Positions 22,188 to 31,973 of a stretch of 64,000 nt of DNA are shown here, piece by piece (position 1 is the stretch's first letter; each line of letters begins with the position of its first letter). Position numbers and translations under genes: made by a program. The DNA is from Patellaria atrata CBS 101060 (lineage: Eukaryota; Ascomycota; Dothideomycetes; Patellariales; Patellariaceae). The DNA lies in the NCBI GenBank assembly GCA_010093705.1, contig MU006094.1:409550-473549 (forward strand), read 5' to 3'. The notes beneath the pieces were generated by a model. It made no database searches. It was not told the DNA's origin and saw only the letters and a list, made by a program, of their open reading frames with translations.

Positions 22188-24349
22188 AGGGTCTTGTTCA
22201 GGCCGTGCACAGTTTCAGAGTGTGCACGGTCGCCCACCAAAATTCAGTTGTCAAAATACACGTATCCGGAGAATGATATGGACTACTTTTTACTCCATCA
22301 CCATCAATATGACTCCAATTGAGGCCGCGCTTGAGTCTAAAGCTTCAAGATATTCCTGATATTACGCAAACTGCAAAAGAGTATAACTGCGACCGCACGA
22401 CGTTGTCGCGGCGTTTTCGTAATGTCACTGTTTCCCGCGAGATAGCAATCGAAAACTCTAAATTAATGACCGAGGCGCAGTCTCAAACACTTATTAAATA
22501 TATCAATCGATTAACTGATCGTGCTTTCCCTCCTAAACCTGCAACTGTACGAAATCTAGCCGGCAATATCGTTGGAAAAGACCTGGAAATAGCTGGGTGA
22601 CGAGGTGGTGTGGGCGCTATGGAGCCCAGCTCAAATCTGGTTATCTCGGTCCTATTGATTTAGCCCCTCATAAGGTCGATCAGGGACCGTTTTACAATCT
22701 CTATTTCGAGCTCCTTGAACGTAAGCTCGATAAGTTTAGCATCCTATCAGAAAATACGTACAATATGTATTAAAAGGGCTTCCTTATAGGTATGCTTAAA
22801 AAGTCACGTAGGATTTACAGCAAAGCTGCCTTTGAAAGTGGAAGGGTTAAGGGAATCGCACAGGACGGAAATCGGGAGTGGATTACGGTCCAAGCTACTA
22901 TCTGTGCAGATGGAACAGCTATCCCTCCTGGGATCATCTACCCCTCGGTATCAGGGGCAATACAAGATACTTGGTCAAAGGGCTATCGACCGGAAGAGCA
23001 GGAGAGTTTTTTTACTGCTTCACCGAGAGGATGGACTAATGACGAGCTCGGATTGAGGTGGTTGGAGACCGTTTTTGATCGTTCTACCAGAACCAAAGCT
23101 AGTCGAGCTTGGAGGCTTCTTATCGTCAATGGCCATGGCTCCCATATCAATATGCCTTTTTTGGAATATTGTATAAGCAATAAGATTATATTAGGCAACT
23201 ATCCTCCTCACTCTACGCACAGATTGCAGCCCCTCGATGTCTCCTTGTTCTCTCTTCTCGCCACGTATTACAGTCAAAATCTCGACGACTTTTTGAGCCG
23301 ATCACAGGGCATATCGAATATTGCAAAACGGAACTTTTTTGAGCCATTCTGGACCGCTTACCAGATGGCTTTTACAGAGAAAAACATCCTCGGGAGCTTT
23401 AAAGAAGGTATCTCTCTATATAATCCGACTGAAGTGCTACAAGGATTAGCAAAGCTGGAGAGGCAACCAGTTAGTCAAATAGGCGGTAGACCAAGCTCAA
23501 GTGAATTAGCTATATCAGTTTTATCGGAGAAAGATTGGAAACGCATAGAAGAAACTAGAGACCGTTATTTCTGATGTAATGCACCCTGTCGTCGAAGAGC
23601 TGAAGGCGAAGTTTCAATTCCTCTCTGCCTCTAATGCTATCCTCCAACAACAGAACTTCGGTTTAATTAAGGCTCTTGAGAGCGAAAAGAAGTGTCGTAA
23701 ACGCAGAAGCCTCTTTTACAACGAGTAATTAGCACAGAGGATGGTGGTGCGGTGTTTTGGAGCCCTCAAAAAATCACCCAAGCGCGCGATTTCCTACGGC
23801 AAAAGGAGGAGGATGAAGCTGCAGAATAAGCTCGTAAAGGAATAATAAGCTTCAGCAACAGCTACGTAGAGAGGAGAAAGAAGAACAAGCTAAAGAGCGC
23901 AAGTTCCAACGACAAAAAGATAAGGAGGAGAGGGAGAGGGTAGTTGAGGCAAAAAGCGCTCAGCAACAAATTACAGTAGAAGCCAAACAAGCTGAAACAA
24001 AGGCTCAAAAAACACCTATACCCCCTCAAAAATCGAAGTAGAAGAAGAAGATTGTCATACCACCAGCTATAGAACTCTTAGATAATATTATTGAGATAGT
24101 AGAGGCAGAAACGGTCAATCCCACTACTGGTCGGCCCCGACGACAATCACAACTGCCACAGAGATTTCAGAGCCCTAATATATAGATAGACGGAAAGTGC
24201 AGCTTCTTATTTACAACATCATAAAATTTAGTATAGATATATCAAATATGGAGCGAGTTGCATCATTTTCAAAATCACTCTATGGGGTGCGATTTTTGAT
24301 AGAGCGACTGTGCATAGTCTGAAACCGTGCACGACCTGAACAAGACCCT
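22188..24349 (+). mobile_element. Pogo/Fot1-type Tc1-mariner DNA transposon, full length but dead
   Basis: 2162-bp element with terminal inverted repeats of about 46 bp and TA target duplications (22186-22187 and 24350-24351). The left end begins AGGGTCTTGTTCAGGCCGTG; the right end is its complement with a few differences. Inside is a plus-strand transposase with a CENP-B/Tc5-like helix-turn-helix (KEYNCDRTTLSRRFR) and a DDE domain. Breaks: the region around 22600 needs a frame change, and the codons for the expected first catalytic motif MDEKGF read M-Y-stop-K-G-F (about 22768-22785). The second Asp is now Asn (LIVNGHGSH). The third remains (HRLQPLDVSLFS). The 3' part keeps the usual Lys/Glu/Gln-rich tail, also with stops. 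TIRs still match well, so insertion is not ancient. Confidence 0.93.
22319..24183 (+). pseudogene. Pogo-type transposase remnant
   Basis: The two longest pieces are 22319-22600 (helix-turn-helix part) and 22792-23574 (DDE part: RVKGIAQDGNREWITVQATI, NYPPHSTHRLQPLDV). An intervening open stretch in the same frame as the DDE part reads LKSGYLGPIDLAPHKVDQGP before the stop. After 23574 a Lys/Gln/Glu-rich tail with stops runs to TTGRPRRQSQLPQRFQSPNI. Two of the three catalytic acids are gone, so no active enzyme is made. Confidence 0.88.
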
Positions 24350-24810
24350 TACCATTGTAATCGGAGAAACCCTTGAGGTAAACTTTCTCAACTCGCAAGT
24401 ACACGAGAGATGGGAGTCCCGCCCGTAAATGGATTCTTCCGAAAAACGGTGAAGTGATGTTGAATTAGGAGGCTTCAGAGCAGGAAGCCGTGACGAAACG
24501 GGGAAAGCAGATTCTCGTCTTATAGTATTAGTCAGCAGTAATTTTCGTCTGAACTTCAGTCCCAGTTTCTGAAGCCCGTCGAGGCATTATCCAATCAACT
24601 TGATGGCAGTGGAATGCATAAAATCAGGCTCAGACTCTCGATCTTGATCAGTTCTTATATGAGAGATCTCATGAGCCGCCCAGCTGCTGCTTTGTTACCG
24701 GATTCATACGACTCACCGTTTTCACTTATTGATGGAAACAACTTTGAACTTGCCTTGGAGTTGATACTAGTGAATGGACGCGTTGTCTCCCAAAATATTG
24801 AGTTATTACG
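24350..24810. promoter_or_regulatory. Upstream region of RCC1-like gene
   Basis: 461 bp from the right end of the transposon to the RCC1-like ATG. The insertion therefore sits within reach of this promoter. No motif recognised. Confidence 0.4.
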
Positions 24811-25963
24811 ATGGAGTTGTACGCTTGCGGTTTTAACGCTCATGGACAACTCTTACCAGATAATGATACAAAGCATGCGGGAGACCTCGAATCGTGGGAA
24901 AGGATTGCCTCAGCTGATAAAATTCAACTGTTGTATTCGGGATGGTGCGAAACTATTTGTAAGTTCGATACGTTCTTCTTCCACAGAGTTGTGAACTCAT
25001 CTTTGGATAGTCCTCAATTACAACAGTGTATATCGAAGAGGTTTAAACGGAGAGGCTAGTATCTCATTTGGGTTCAAGAAAGGGAGTCAGAATTCTATTG
25101 TAACCTCATTCTTCGGAAATCATAACGGTGCCATTGGAGCCGTATCACCATCTGGCGGTCTATATCTTCGATCCAGCTCGAATATGTCTCTGTTTCTGCC
25201 CTATAAGAATGAGAATAGCACTAAACTCTCCTGTTTCGCTATTACGGCAGCTGAAGAACCATGCGCAGCTGTTATAAGTCCAACAAGTTTGCCAAAAACT
25301 GATTTTGTACACTTAGCATCGATATCATCCATCCAAAACTGGTACGAAAACCCCGTTGCAAGTGCACATCTTGTTCGTCACAAATTCAGTATTGACGGTC
25401 ATCTCAAACAATTCATTGCAAGCGCTACTGCTTTCGTTGCTCTAATAGATGACGGTTCCGTCTGGACTTGGGGAGATGCGAGGCACGGGCGTGTTTTAGG
25501 ACGAGACCTTGGAGATGGCGGGTTGTCAACAAAACCGGGAATTGTCGATGGCCTAGACGGGATTCCAATCAGAAAGATTGCAGCAGGAGCATGGATAATG
25601 GGAGCAGTGAGTAAAGATAGAGATGCGTACTTATGGGGTATGGCGAGACCAGGCCAAGGAGACAAAATTGATGCACTGTGCCGAAGTGATGATGAACTTA
25701 TCGAGGAGGATGTAAAATTGGTGAATATCGGTGAGGGCCTCGATATCCTTGATCTTGCGATTGGAGATGGACACGTCGTCATTTTGACACAAGGCGGACG
25801 TATCTTCGTAGCGGGAGACTCAAATAACGGCCAATTAGGCCTTGGACACTCTCAACGGCACTTCATTCCAACCTGGACTGAAGTAGAACTTTTCCAAAGT
25901 CTAGAGGTAATCAGTATCCACGCTGGTGATAAGACCAGCTTTGCGATTATCAATTCAAGGTAG
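24811..25963 (+). CDS. RCC1-repeat protein (regulator of chromosome condensation-like)
   Basis: Beta-propeller protein of 366 aa from exons 24811-24958 and 25011-25963. Repeat hallmarks: MELYACGFNAHGQL at the N-terminus, LIDDGSVWTWGDARHGRVLG, AAGAWIMGAVSKDRDAYLWG, and DGHVVILTQGGRIFVAGDSNNGQLGLGHSQR, ending with AGDKTSFAIINS. The intron uses GTAAGT and an acceptor at 25010; nearer AG sites lead to stops. Fungal proteins of this size usually have four to five recognisable blades and unknown partners; a role as a GTPase exchange factor or ubiquitin adaptor is only guessed. The N-terminal ACGFN-GQL pattern matches fungal RCC1-like proteins distinct from the true Ran exchange factor. Confidence 0.82.
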
Positions 25964-26430
25964 ATCTAATTACAGCCACGGATCTTGTATGGAATCCCTC
26001 ATTTTCGAGTGCCTCTACGCTTGATGGCACACAAGTCAGTTTAACGTTTGTTTCGAACTTATGGGTAATCCGTACCGAGAAGAAAGAGGAAGCTTCAAGG
26101 ATTCAAACCACGGAGGAGTGGCAAGCTGTACACCTGTCAGACATTTTCCGATCCGACTTGAGACTATTTGTATAGTACACAATATTCACTGCTACGGACG
26201 GCGTAACAAAAATAGTCAGTTGATCGTGTTTCACTTTTCCATCCATATACTTTAGTTTGTGTTGCTCCAGCAACCTGACGTAACTTTTCCACGCCGCTTT
26301 GACCATCTCTTATTGAGCTCTTCCTACTCTCGTCTTCTTCTACCAACTTCATCACAACTATTGACATTCTTTACGGTTGGAACCGTTTAAACCTCGATCA
26401 ATAACGCGCAATCTCAAGTGAATCTGTACG
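25964..26430. other. Intergenic
   Basis: 467 bp between the RCC1-like stop and the start of the F-box/DUF7730-like pseudogene. Nothing recognised beyond short chance frames. Confidence 0.45.
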
Positions 26431-27663
26431 ATGTCAGCAACTCAGAGATCTGGGTTCGAGCCCCTTCCTCTCGAGGTTCGGTAAAAAGTCTATGGATACT
26501 TAGGATTTACGATTATACGAACAATGGAACAAGTTGTTGACGCAAAGTCAAAATCGATTATTCCCGTCAGCCGCAAGTATGCTGTACGCGGCTGGAAGAC
26601 TATCCGCAATGGCAATCGAAATCGCTCGAAGCCAGTCTGGTTGCTACCTCGGGGCATAATTTTCGTAAGTGTACGACATTAGAATGCCAAAATCATCTAA
26701 CTTTAGACCAGGCTACAAATCCCCCTAGTTCACATGTCCTCCCGCTTGGGTCCCCATATGGAGATGTATCGACTACAGGCATTGGACTTGTGAGTACTAG
26801 CAAACTCATTCGGTCGGAAGTGTTGGAACTGCTATATTCCAATGTGATTTTTCTATTTCCTCCACAGTGTCAATACTCGAGTCTATTCGTCCTCAGTCTA
26901 AAACAATCGGTGTACGAATTAAAGCTTCTGAGCCCAATTCTTGAACGTCTACACCGCCCATAAACCTAGGACTAGAAGACATCCTACCCGCGATGCCACT
27001 CATTCCGTGACCATCCCATCCACTGACGATTATGGTCTTGGGGTTAGATTCCGATGATTTCGCAAATTGCTTGGATATAACAGTAGAGGTTTAGTCCGAC
27101 TGATGAAGAGAGGCAACGATGGAATCACATTCATGGGGAAGAAATTCCGCCGCTCGTCACTCATATTACTCGGAACAAGAATACAACAAAAAGGTTATCA
27201 TTAAATTTTCTGTTGGTTCAACCCTGCTTTGAGCTGTTCTGGTGTTTAACATTTGGATTAGGGTCCCTTTTCACCTACTCATACGCATCGAACTCTGTCC
27301 ACACGACTATTACATCCATAGTCATTTTTTCCGTTCACAATGTTTTACTTAATGAAGACCAGCTTGTTCATTGGGCAATCATGCCCAAAACTACAATCGA
27401 TTGGACTCGGGGTTCAACCAGGAGAGCCCTGGCGACTAAGGTTCAACTCTAACCAACGACATGACCTTCGGAAAGCCATCATCTCCCTCGTGGAATCATT
27501 TGTGCTCCTAGAGTAGGTGTACGTTTTCAACAATTTCGCAAGGTTGGAGGACCATGTTCGCCAAATAGACTCCACCAAAGGCATCAAGCTAAAAGGCGTA
27601 TACACGACCGAGCGCATAGCTGAGGTTACAGAGTGGATTAACAAATGGGAAGAAGGGGAATGA
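26431..27663 (+). pseudogene. F-box/DUF7730-like gene, decayed
   Basis: Starts ATG at 26431 (MSATQRSGFEPLPLEVR) and meets TAA exactly where the family continues -KVYGYLG. The frame then reads SKSIIPVSRKYAVRGWKTIR up to a GTAAGT donor near 26665. Later blocks: STSKLIRSEVLELLYSNVIF (about 26795), GEPWRLRFNSNQRHDLRKAI (27420 on), a TAG, then VYVFNNFARLEDHVRQIDST and ERIAEVTEWINKWEEGE ending at a TGA at 27661. 'LPLEVR..VY' and 'SKLIRSEVLELLYS' are typical of the large fungal F-box-like/DUF7730 family of unknown function. At least four internal stops show that it is not translated as one protein. Confidence 0.6.
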
Positions 27664-28101
27664 GTTCAAGCACTGCATGTTCTGGGGGTCTTTGGCCTCT
27701 AAATAATTTGAATGTAGTGGGACGGAATCGGTTTGCTAGCAACTCCAGTAGGAGCATCTTGTCATACTTTTTAGTTTCCTGTACATTAATACCCATAATG
27801 AATACATCGCTGGGGATCTTCTGAGCATGTAGCTTTCTCAAGCAGACTGATGCACAATCGACTGAACGAACGAGAATCTCCCCTTTCCAAGGCTATCTTT
27901 TCCGTGATAGTCCATACTCCCATTTACTTTACACTTCCCACACATACAATCGTCCACATTTTAGCTAACTGGTACAGAGATTCCAGTACGTCTGTATTAC
28001 TAAGTCGTACCACTTTTATGCTCGATTGGACACCATGCTAATAGTTTACAGATTCAGAGGGACTAAATTTCCAATATCATTACCAGCTAACCTCTCTAGT
28101 A
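27664..28101. other. Intergenic; any upstream exon of the proline-rich ORF would be here
   Basis: 438 bp. A branch-like gctaac and a ctctctag acceptor occur at its right end (28085-28101). No upstream exon identified. Confidence 0.4.
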
Positions 28102-28419
28102 CACAGCAGACCTCTACCCTCCTCACCGCTCCTCACCGCTTTACTACGAGCAGAAGTCTCCCTTCACTCGTCAAGTCAAGCGTCAACCCAACCATCCCCT
28201 GACCTCACCTCTCCATCCAAAACCTGTCTCTCATAGTCCCCATCGGTACTCGCCTTACCACCCGACGCCCCCATCCCTGCGCAACGCACTATACCCAACG
28301 CCGCCACAATCTCCCACCGCATCGCTACCTCAACCTCCTCGGTCCCCCTTGCTCCGTCCGGTCCAGCACATCATCCCTCTCTACGAAGTCCCCCTACGAA
28401 ATCGCCGAATCCCCTAGAC
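28102..28419 (+). CDS. Putative proline-rich terminal exon, gene unidentified
   Basis: A 105-codon open stretch without an ATG, opening YTADLYPPHRSSPLYYEQ and continuing through SPHRYSPYHPTPPSLRNALY and PTASLPQPPRSPLLRP to a TAG at 28417. It directly follows a good 3' splice signal (gctaac ... ctctctag). Codon use is C-ending and coding-like. It looks like the disordered C-terminal exon of a plus-strand gene whose first exon(s) I could not find; the next sequence upstream is the pseudogene, so it may be a leftover of it. The start also carries a 10-bp duplication (tcctcaccgc twice). Confidence 0.35.
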
Positions 28420-29461
28420 ATTCTCCCGTCGTTTTCCCCAACCGTCATACATCATATCCAATCTCCGAGCTCGAACATCGGTGCCTGTTAGGTATACAGT
28501 ACGAGAGACGGACGAACCCCCTATGCATACACATACTTATACCGTACAGACCAGGCGAGAGCAGGAGTGTGCCTCTTAATCTACAGGCGGTGTGGTGACG
28601 CAGGATGCACTTTCCAGCGCATGGCGCGATGGGTTGGGCTAGCAAGCACGGCGCATGGGATGAGATGACATGTGATAGAAAATGACGTGGTGGGGTGATT
28701 TAAGGTGTGCGAGAAACGGCGGGAACGGCCGATGGGATGGGTAGGGTCGGGTGGGTTAGGGGAAGGGAGATGAGGATGGGCTGGAAATTGACTGGTTTTA
28801 GTTTTGGTGTTGGAAATCAGAGGATAGTTAGTTGGGTGAGTAGAAACCGCGGTTAGGAGATCTCTTTTGCGTCTGAGATGACGAGACCCGGCATGCATTT
28901 GGGTCTGCAAGGGCGTTGGAAGAAACGGGATATTCTCGGCGTCACATATGAGTGTTCCGAGAGGATTGGGAGAAATCGAACATATTGGTGAGACATGAGA
29001 TATGCCAAGTTTAGTAAATTTGATAAAATGAAGCTGTTGGCGATGATGCGGTATCCTGGAATATGGATGCTGAGCGAACAGATATAGTTGCGAGAATGAA
29101 AGATCCAGGTTTGACAACACCGATGAAAAGGGGCGTAGTAGTGAGTTGAGGCAGCCATGTCCTGGGAACAGGGTGTCTGAGTTTCCATTCCACGAATGAT
29201 CCTAGAACCTCGAAATCAGGAAAGGGGAATCGATCCCGAGTAAATCAAGAGAAAGCGTCCAGGTGCTGTTCTGTCGAAAATCAGGCACGTACGTCATTGA
29301 AAAGATACAGTAGAGGACTCTATACATCTATGAAATTTAATTTTGAGAGGTATCAAGAGAAAATGCCTAGACTAGCAAAATACATGAGTCGCGCTATAAA
29401 TAAACACGCGACAATCGCCTCTCGATTGCCGCCAACTTCACTTTGCCCTCTTTTCCCCCAT
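28420..29461. other. Intergenic, 1.0 kb
   Basis: Long overlapping minus-strand frames (29188-28581) are Pro/Ser/His-rich in several frames at once and have no family features, so I regard them as chance. No RNA gene seen. The right end is the 3' flank of the DUF4360 gene. Confidence 0.45.
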
Positions 29462-30130
29462 CTAGCATTGTCGCCATCTGAGGTAGATATTGTGAGTGAA
29501 TTTGGTGTCAATCCTGTCGGTGGTAAGGACGCCTGATGCGCGAGCGTTGTTGGATGTGAGGCGGATTTCAGAGTTGACGTTGAGGATACCCTCGGAGCCG
29601 CATGGCGACCATACTGAGATGGCTTCGTTGTCGTACTTGACATAGTCTCCCTCAACCGGCCCATCGAAGCTTACGAAGGTTTGATCCTAAGAAGAGCATT
29701 AGCAGACGTTTAAGAGTCAATCAGGAATCTATTAACGTACTTGGTTGGGCTTGCCAGAGAAGTAATATGTGGCACCGACAGTAGCAGTTACCCCGGCATC
29801 TAACTTAGCATAGCCGACGTATTTGCTGCTGAGAACGGAGAAGCTGTATCCAGGTGCGTATAGGAGATCCAGGGCGATTTGGCAGTTCTGGCGTTGCCTG
29901 GTGATGTCCTCACCGGGGCCTATCGATGCGACGAAGTTGTCGAAGACGAGAGGAAGGAATTTGCCATCTGGTGAGACCTTCACCTTGAGGGTACCCTGAG
30001 GGCATCCAGTACCGCCATAGGCAGTTCCGTGGACGGTGAATCCCGGAGGAGCAACGTCTCTCTCAACGGGAGCTGCTGGTGCTGCAAGAGCCAATGCAGG
30101 GAGAAGAGCTAGGCAAGATGCGACCTTCAT
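29462..30130 (-). CDS. DUF4360 secreted protein
   Basis: Small secreted fungal protein of the DUF4360 family, function unknown. Exons 30130-29741 and 29686-29462 (phase 0) give 204 aa. Signal peptide MKVASCLALLPALALAAPAA, probably cut after the Ala-rich stretch, then an ER/Golgi-type dibasic-poor propeptide. Family core: PPGFTVHGTAYGGTGCPQGT, VFDNFVASIGPGEDITRQRQ, NCQIALDLLYAPGYSFSVLS, and the C-terminal half with FDGPVEGDYVKY, VWSPCGSEGILNVNSEIRL, ending LRWRQC. Four Cys likely form two disulfides. A TATTTAAAT box lies 126-134 bp upstream of the ATG. Members are often highly expressed by saprotrophs and pathogens; an extracellular or wall role is inferred. Confidence 0.92.
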
Positions 30131-30760
30131 GGTGTCGAAGATAATAGTTTAAATGTTAAGGATTTGTAGTTGCGGGATGTTGTAATATCAAAGCTGTTAG
30201 TGTTGCGGGAGATGAACGTGGTAGCGGAGACCTCATTATCTGGGGAATGAAGCAGATTTAAATAAAGCTCAGGAGGACGAATGCTCATGAGAAGATCTTT
30301 ACCAAAAACCCTGTGACCTCCCTTAATTTCAGGTCGCCTACATTGTGTATGGTAACAACTGTGGGCCGAGAACATCCGTAAAGTGGCAATCTTTGCACCT
30401 CGATATGACGATGTCGCCAACTTTGGTCGAGAATCACCTAAGGTTATGATGTTAATATAGAGTAGAGTCGGGGAGCTGGGAATAGTTTAGCACGAGTGGT
30501 AAGCGTCGTCTTGGGTGATCAAGTAAATGGCACGGTCCACCGGACCGAGGCCAAATCACACTTCACGATAAATTCGAAAATCCAAGTGTGTGATGCTTGT
30601 TATGAATTAAGTTAAAGAAAAGTCTCGCCAGATCGCTCTTTTCCAGGACACGACATGGTCATTGCTCAATTCTGGGGTACAGGCGCCCGGCGGCGTCAAT
30701 CGAGGTGGTGAATCCGAGCTTCAAAGTTTACAGTTCATCATTACCTGGCTGTCGATCCCT
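30131..30760. promoter_or_regulatory. DUF4360 promoter region with TATA-like box
   Basis: Upstream of the secreted-protein gene (minus). The sequence atttaaata at 30256-30264 reads as TATTTAAAT on the gene strand at a plausible distance from the ATG. Nothing else recognised. Confidence 0.45.
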
Positions 30761-31210
30761 TCATGATGGCAACATATGGGACTCCCGCAAGTTTTGTAGC
30801 AGTTGATAGACCTTGAGGCTGACGTCGGGATGTGCATCGTACAGCTGAACGGCGGAGATCTTGCGGCGATCGTAGCAACGTATCTGAAGATCAGGGTAAC
30901 GGAGATCCATCTCCCACGCAGGACGCTGAGCTTCTTCTTGATGACAAGCATCAATTGCCAATGTCTCGTTAAAGTAGAGATGTCTTTTTTTACACACAAC
31001 TAGGATTTGATGAACCGGACAGATAGATGAAAACCAAAAATAGACATAAAGGTCTCGAAGAAATTCAGAGGAGAATGACCTGGCGCGTGGAGACAGAAAG
31101 TGGTCTAGACTAAAACGCGATGCAATATAGACGTTGAAGCGGAAGTCTTGGAGGGAGTTGAAAGCTGGGGATTCGCCCCAGGGTGATGACAGTGCTGCAG
31201 CATAGACAGA
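30761..31210 (-). CDS. Unidentified coding-like exon(s)
   Basis: A minus-strand frame stays open from just after a TAA near 31297 to a TGA at 30761 (about 178 codons) without any ATG. A plausible acceptor (cctaac ... tccag) puts the exon start near 31210. The reading includes VYAAALSSPWGESPAFNSLQ, FNETLAIDACHQEEAQRPAW, MDLRYPDLQIRCYDRRKISA and QLYDAHPDVSLKVYQLLQNL, with coding-like composition. I do not recognise the family. A further small intron in the middle (around 31080-31000) is possible because that part is less coding-like. The first exon would lie at 31300-31970 but was not found. Confidence 0.35.
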   Translation of the reverse strand, partial: SVYAAALSSPWGESPAFNSLQDFRFNVYIASRFSLDHFLSPRARSFSSEFLRDLYVYFWFSSICPVHQILVVCKKRHLYFNETLAIDACHQEEAQRPAWEMDLRYPDLQIRCYDRRKISAVQLYDAHPDVSLKVYQLLQNLRESHMLPS

Positions 31211-31259
31211 TGCTGGACATGGCGATATTAAAACCTTAATTGTTAGGTTACGGGTCTTG

Positions 31260-31973
31260 AACGGCTTGACCGGGTTTGGTAAACTACCAAATTTTTAGCC
31301 CGTATTCATTAATATAAACAGCGAGAATATCGCTCTTCAGGCAGCGTATGCCCGACAGCTTATCCGTCTGCTATTTGACCGCATTTCATGGCGTAACAAG
31401 GTCGTTTCCATGTATCATGACCGGAATCCGGCGACGATAGCTTCATGTTCTTTTGACTGGTTGCTTGTATATAAAGTCCATGCCGAGATTTGAGTACGCG
31501 GAAGCCAAGAGGAATCAGTTTAAAAAGGTGGCAAGACTATTGAGAGAATGCATGTGCCGCGAAAGCAAGTGGATTTCAAGGAAGCCATTTACTTGTTTTT
31601 CTTTTGTTGAGAACCGAAGCAAATACGGGATACATCATGGGGTGGAGTGACAACAGTGAACTGACAAGTGGAGGATAGGCGGGAGATGCAATATCGGAGG
31701 GGATGATGGATCTTCGTGATCTTATCAAAAGGATATGGTAGAACCACTCTTGGCGTTTAGTTCTACGGTCGACGACGAATTACGGTAACGCAGGATGCCG
31801 AGGGCAAAGCTTCCCGTCGCTTCACATGCATCATCGCCGCCAGGCACGGAGCTACAATGCGGTACTACAGTGTGCCCGTCCGTCACGGCAATCGTGGACA
31901 ATAAGACAATTATGCCAGAGGTTCATGTACTTCTCAGCGACGAGAATCGAACATCATCGCCCTCGTAGTCGAA
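31260..31973. promoter_or_regulatory. Upstream of the ABCD transporter
   Basis: About 700 bp leading to the transporter ATG. Open frames are short. It may also hold the 5' end of the unidentified minus-strand gene. Confidence 0.4.

Noticed and set aside
26440-26480. gggttcgagcccc, a tRNA T-arm look-alike
   Set aside because: No A box or acceptor stem nearby; the bases encode GFEPLP of the F-box-like pseudogene.
28581-29188. Overlapping minus-strand frames of 111-179 codons
   Set aside because: No domain, no splice logic and similar amino-acid bias in several frames; regarded as chance.
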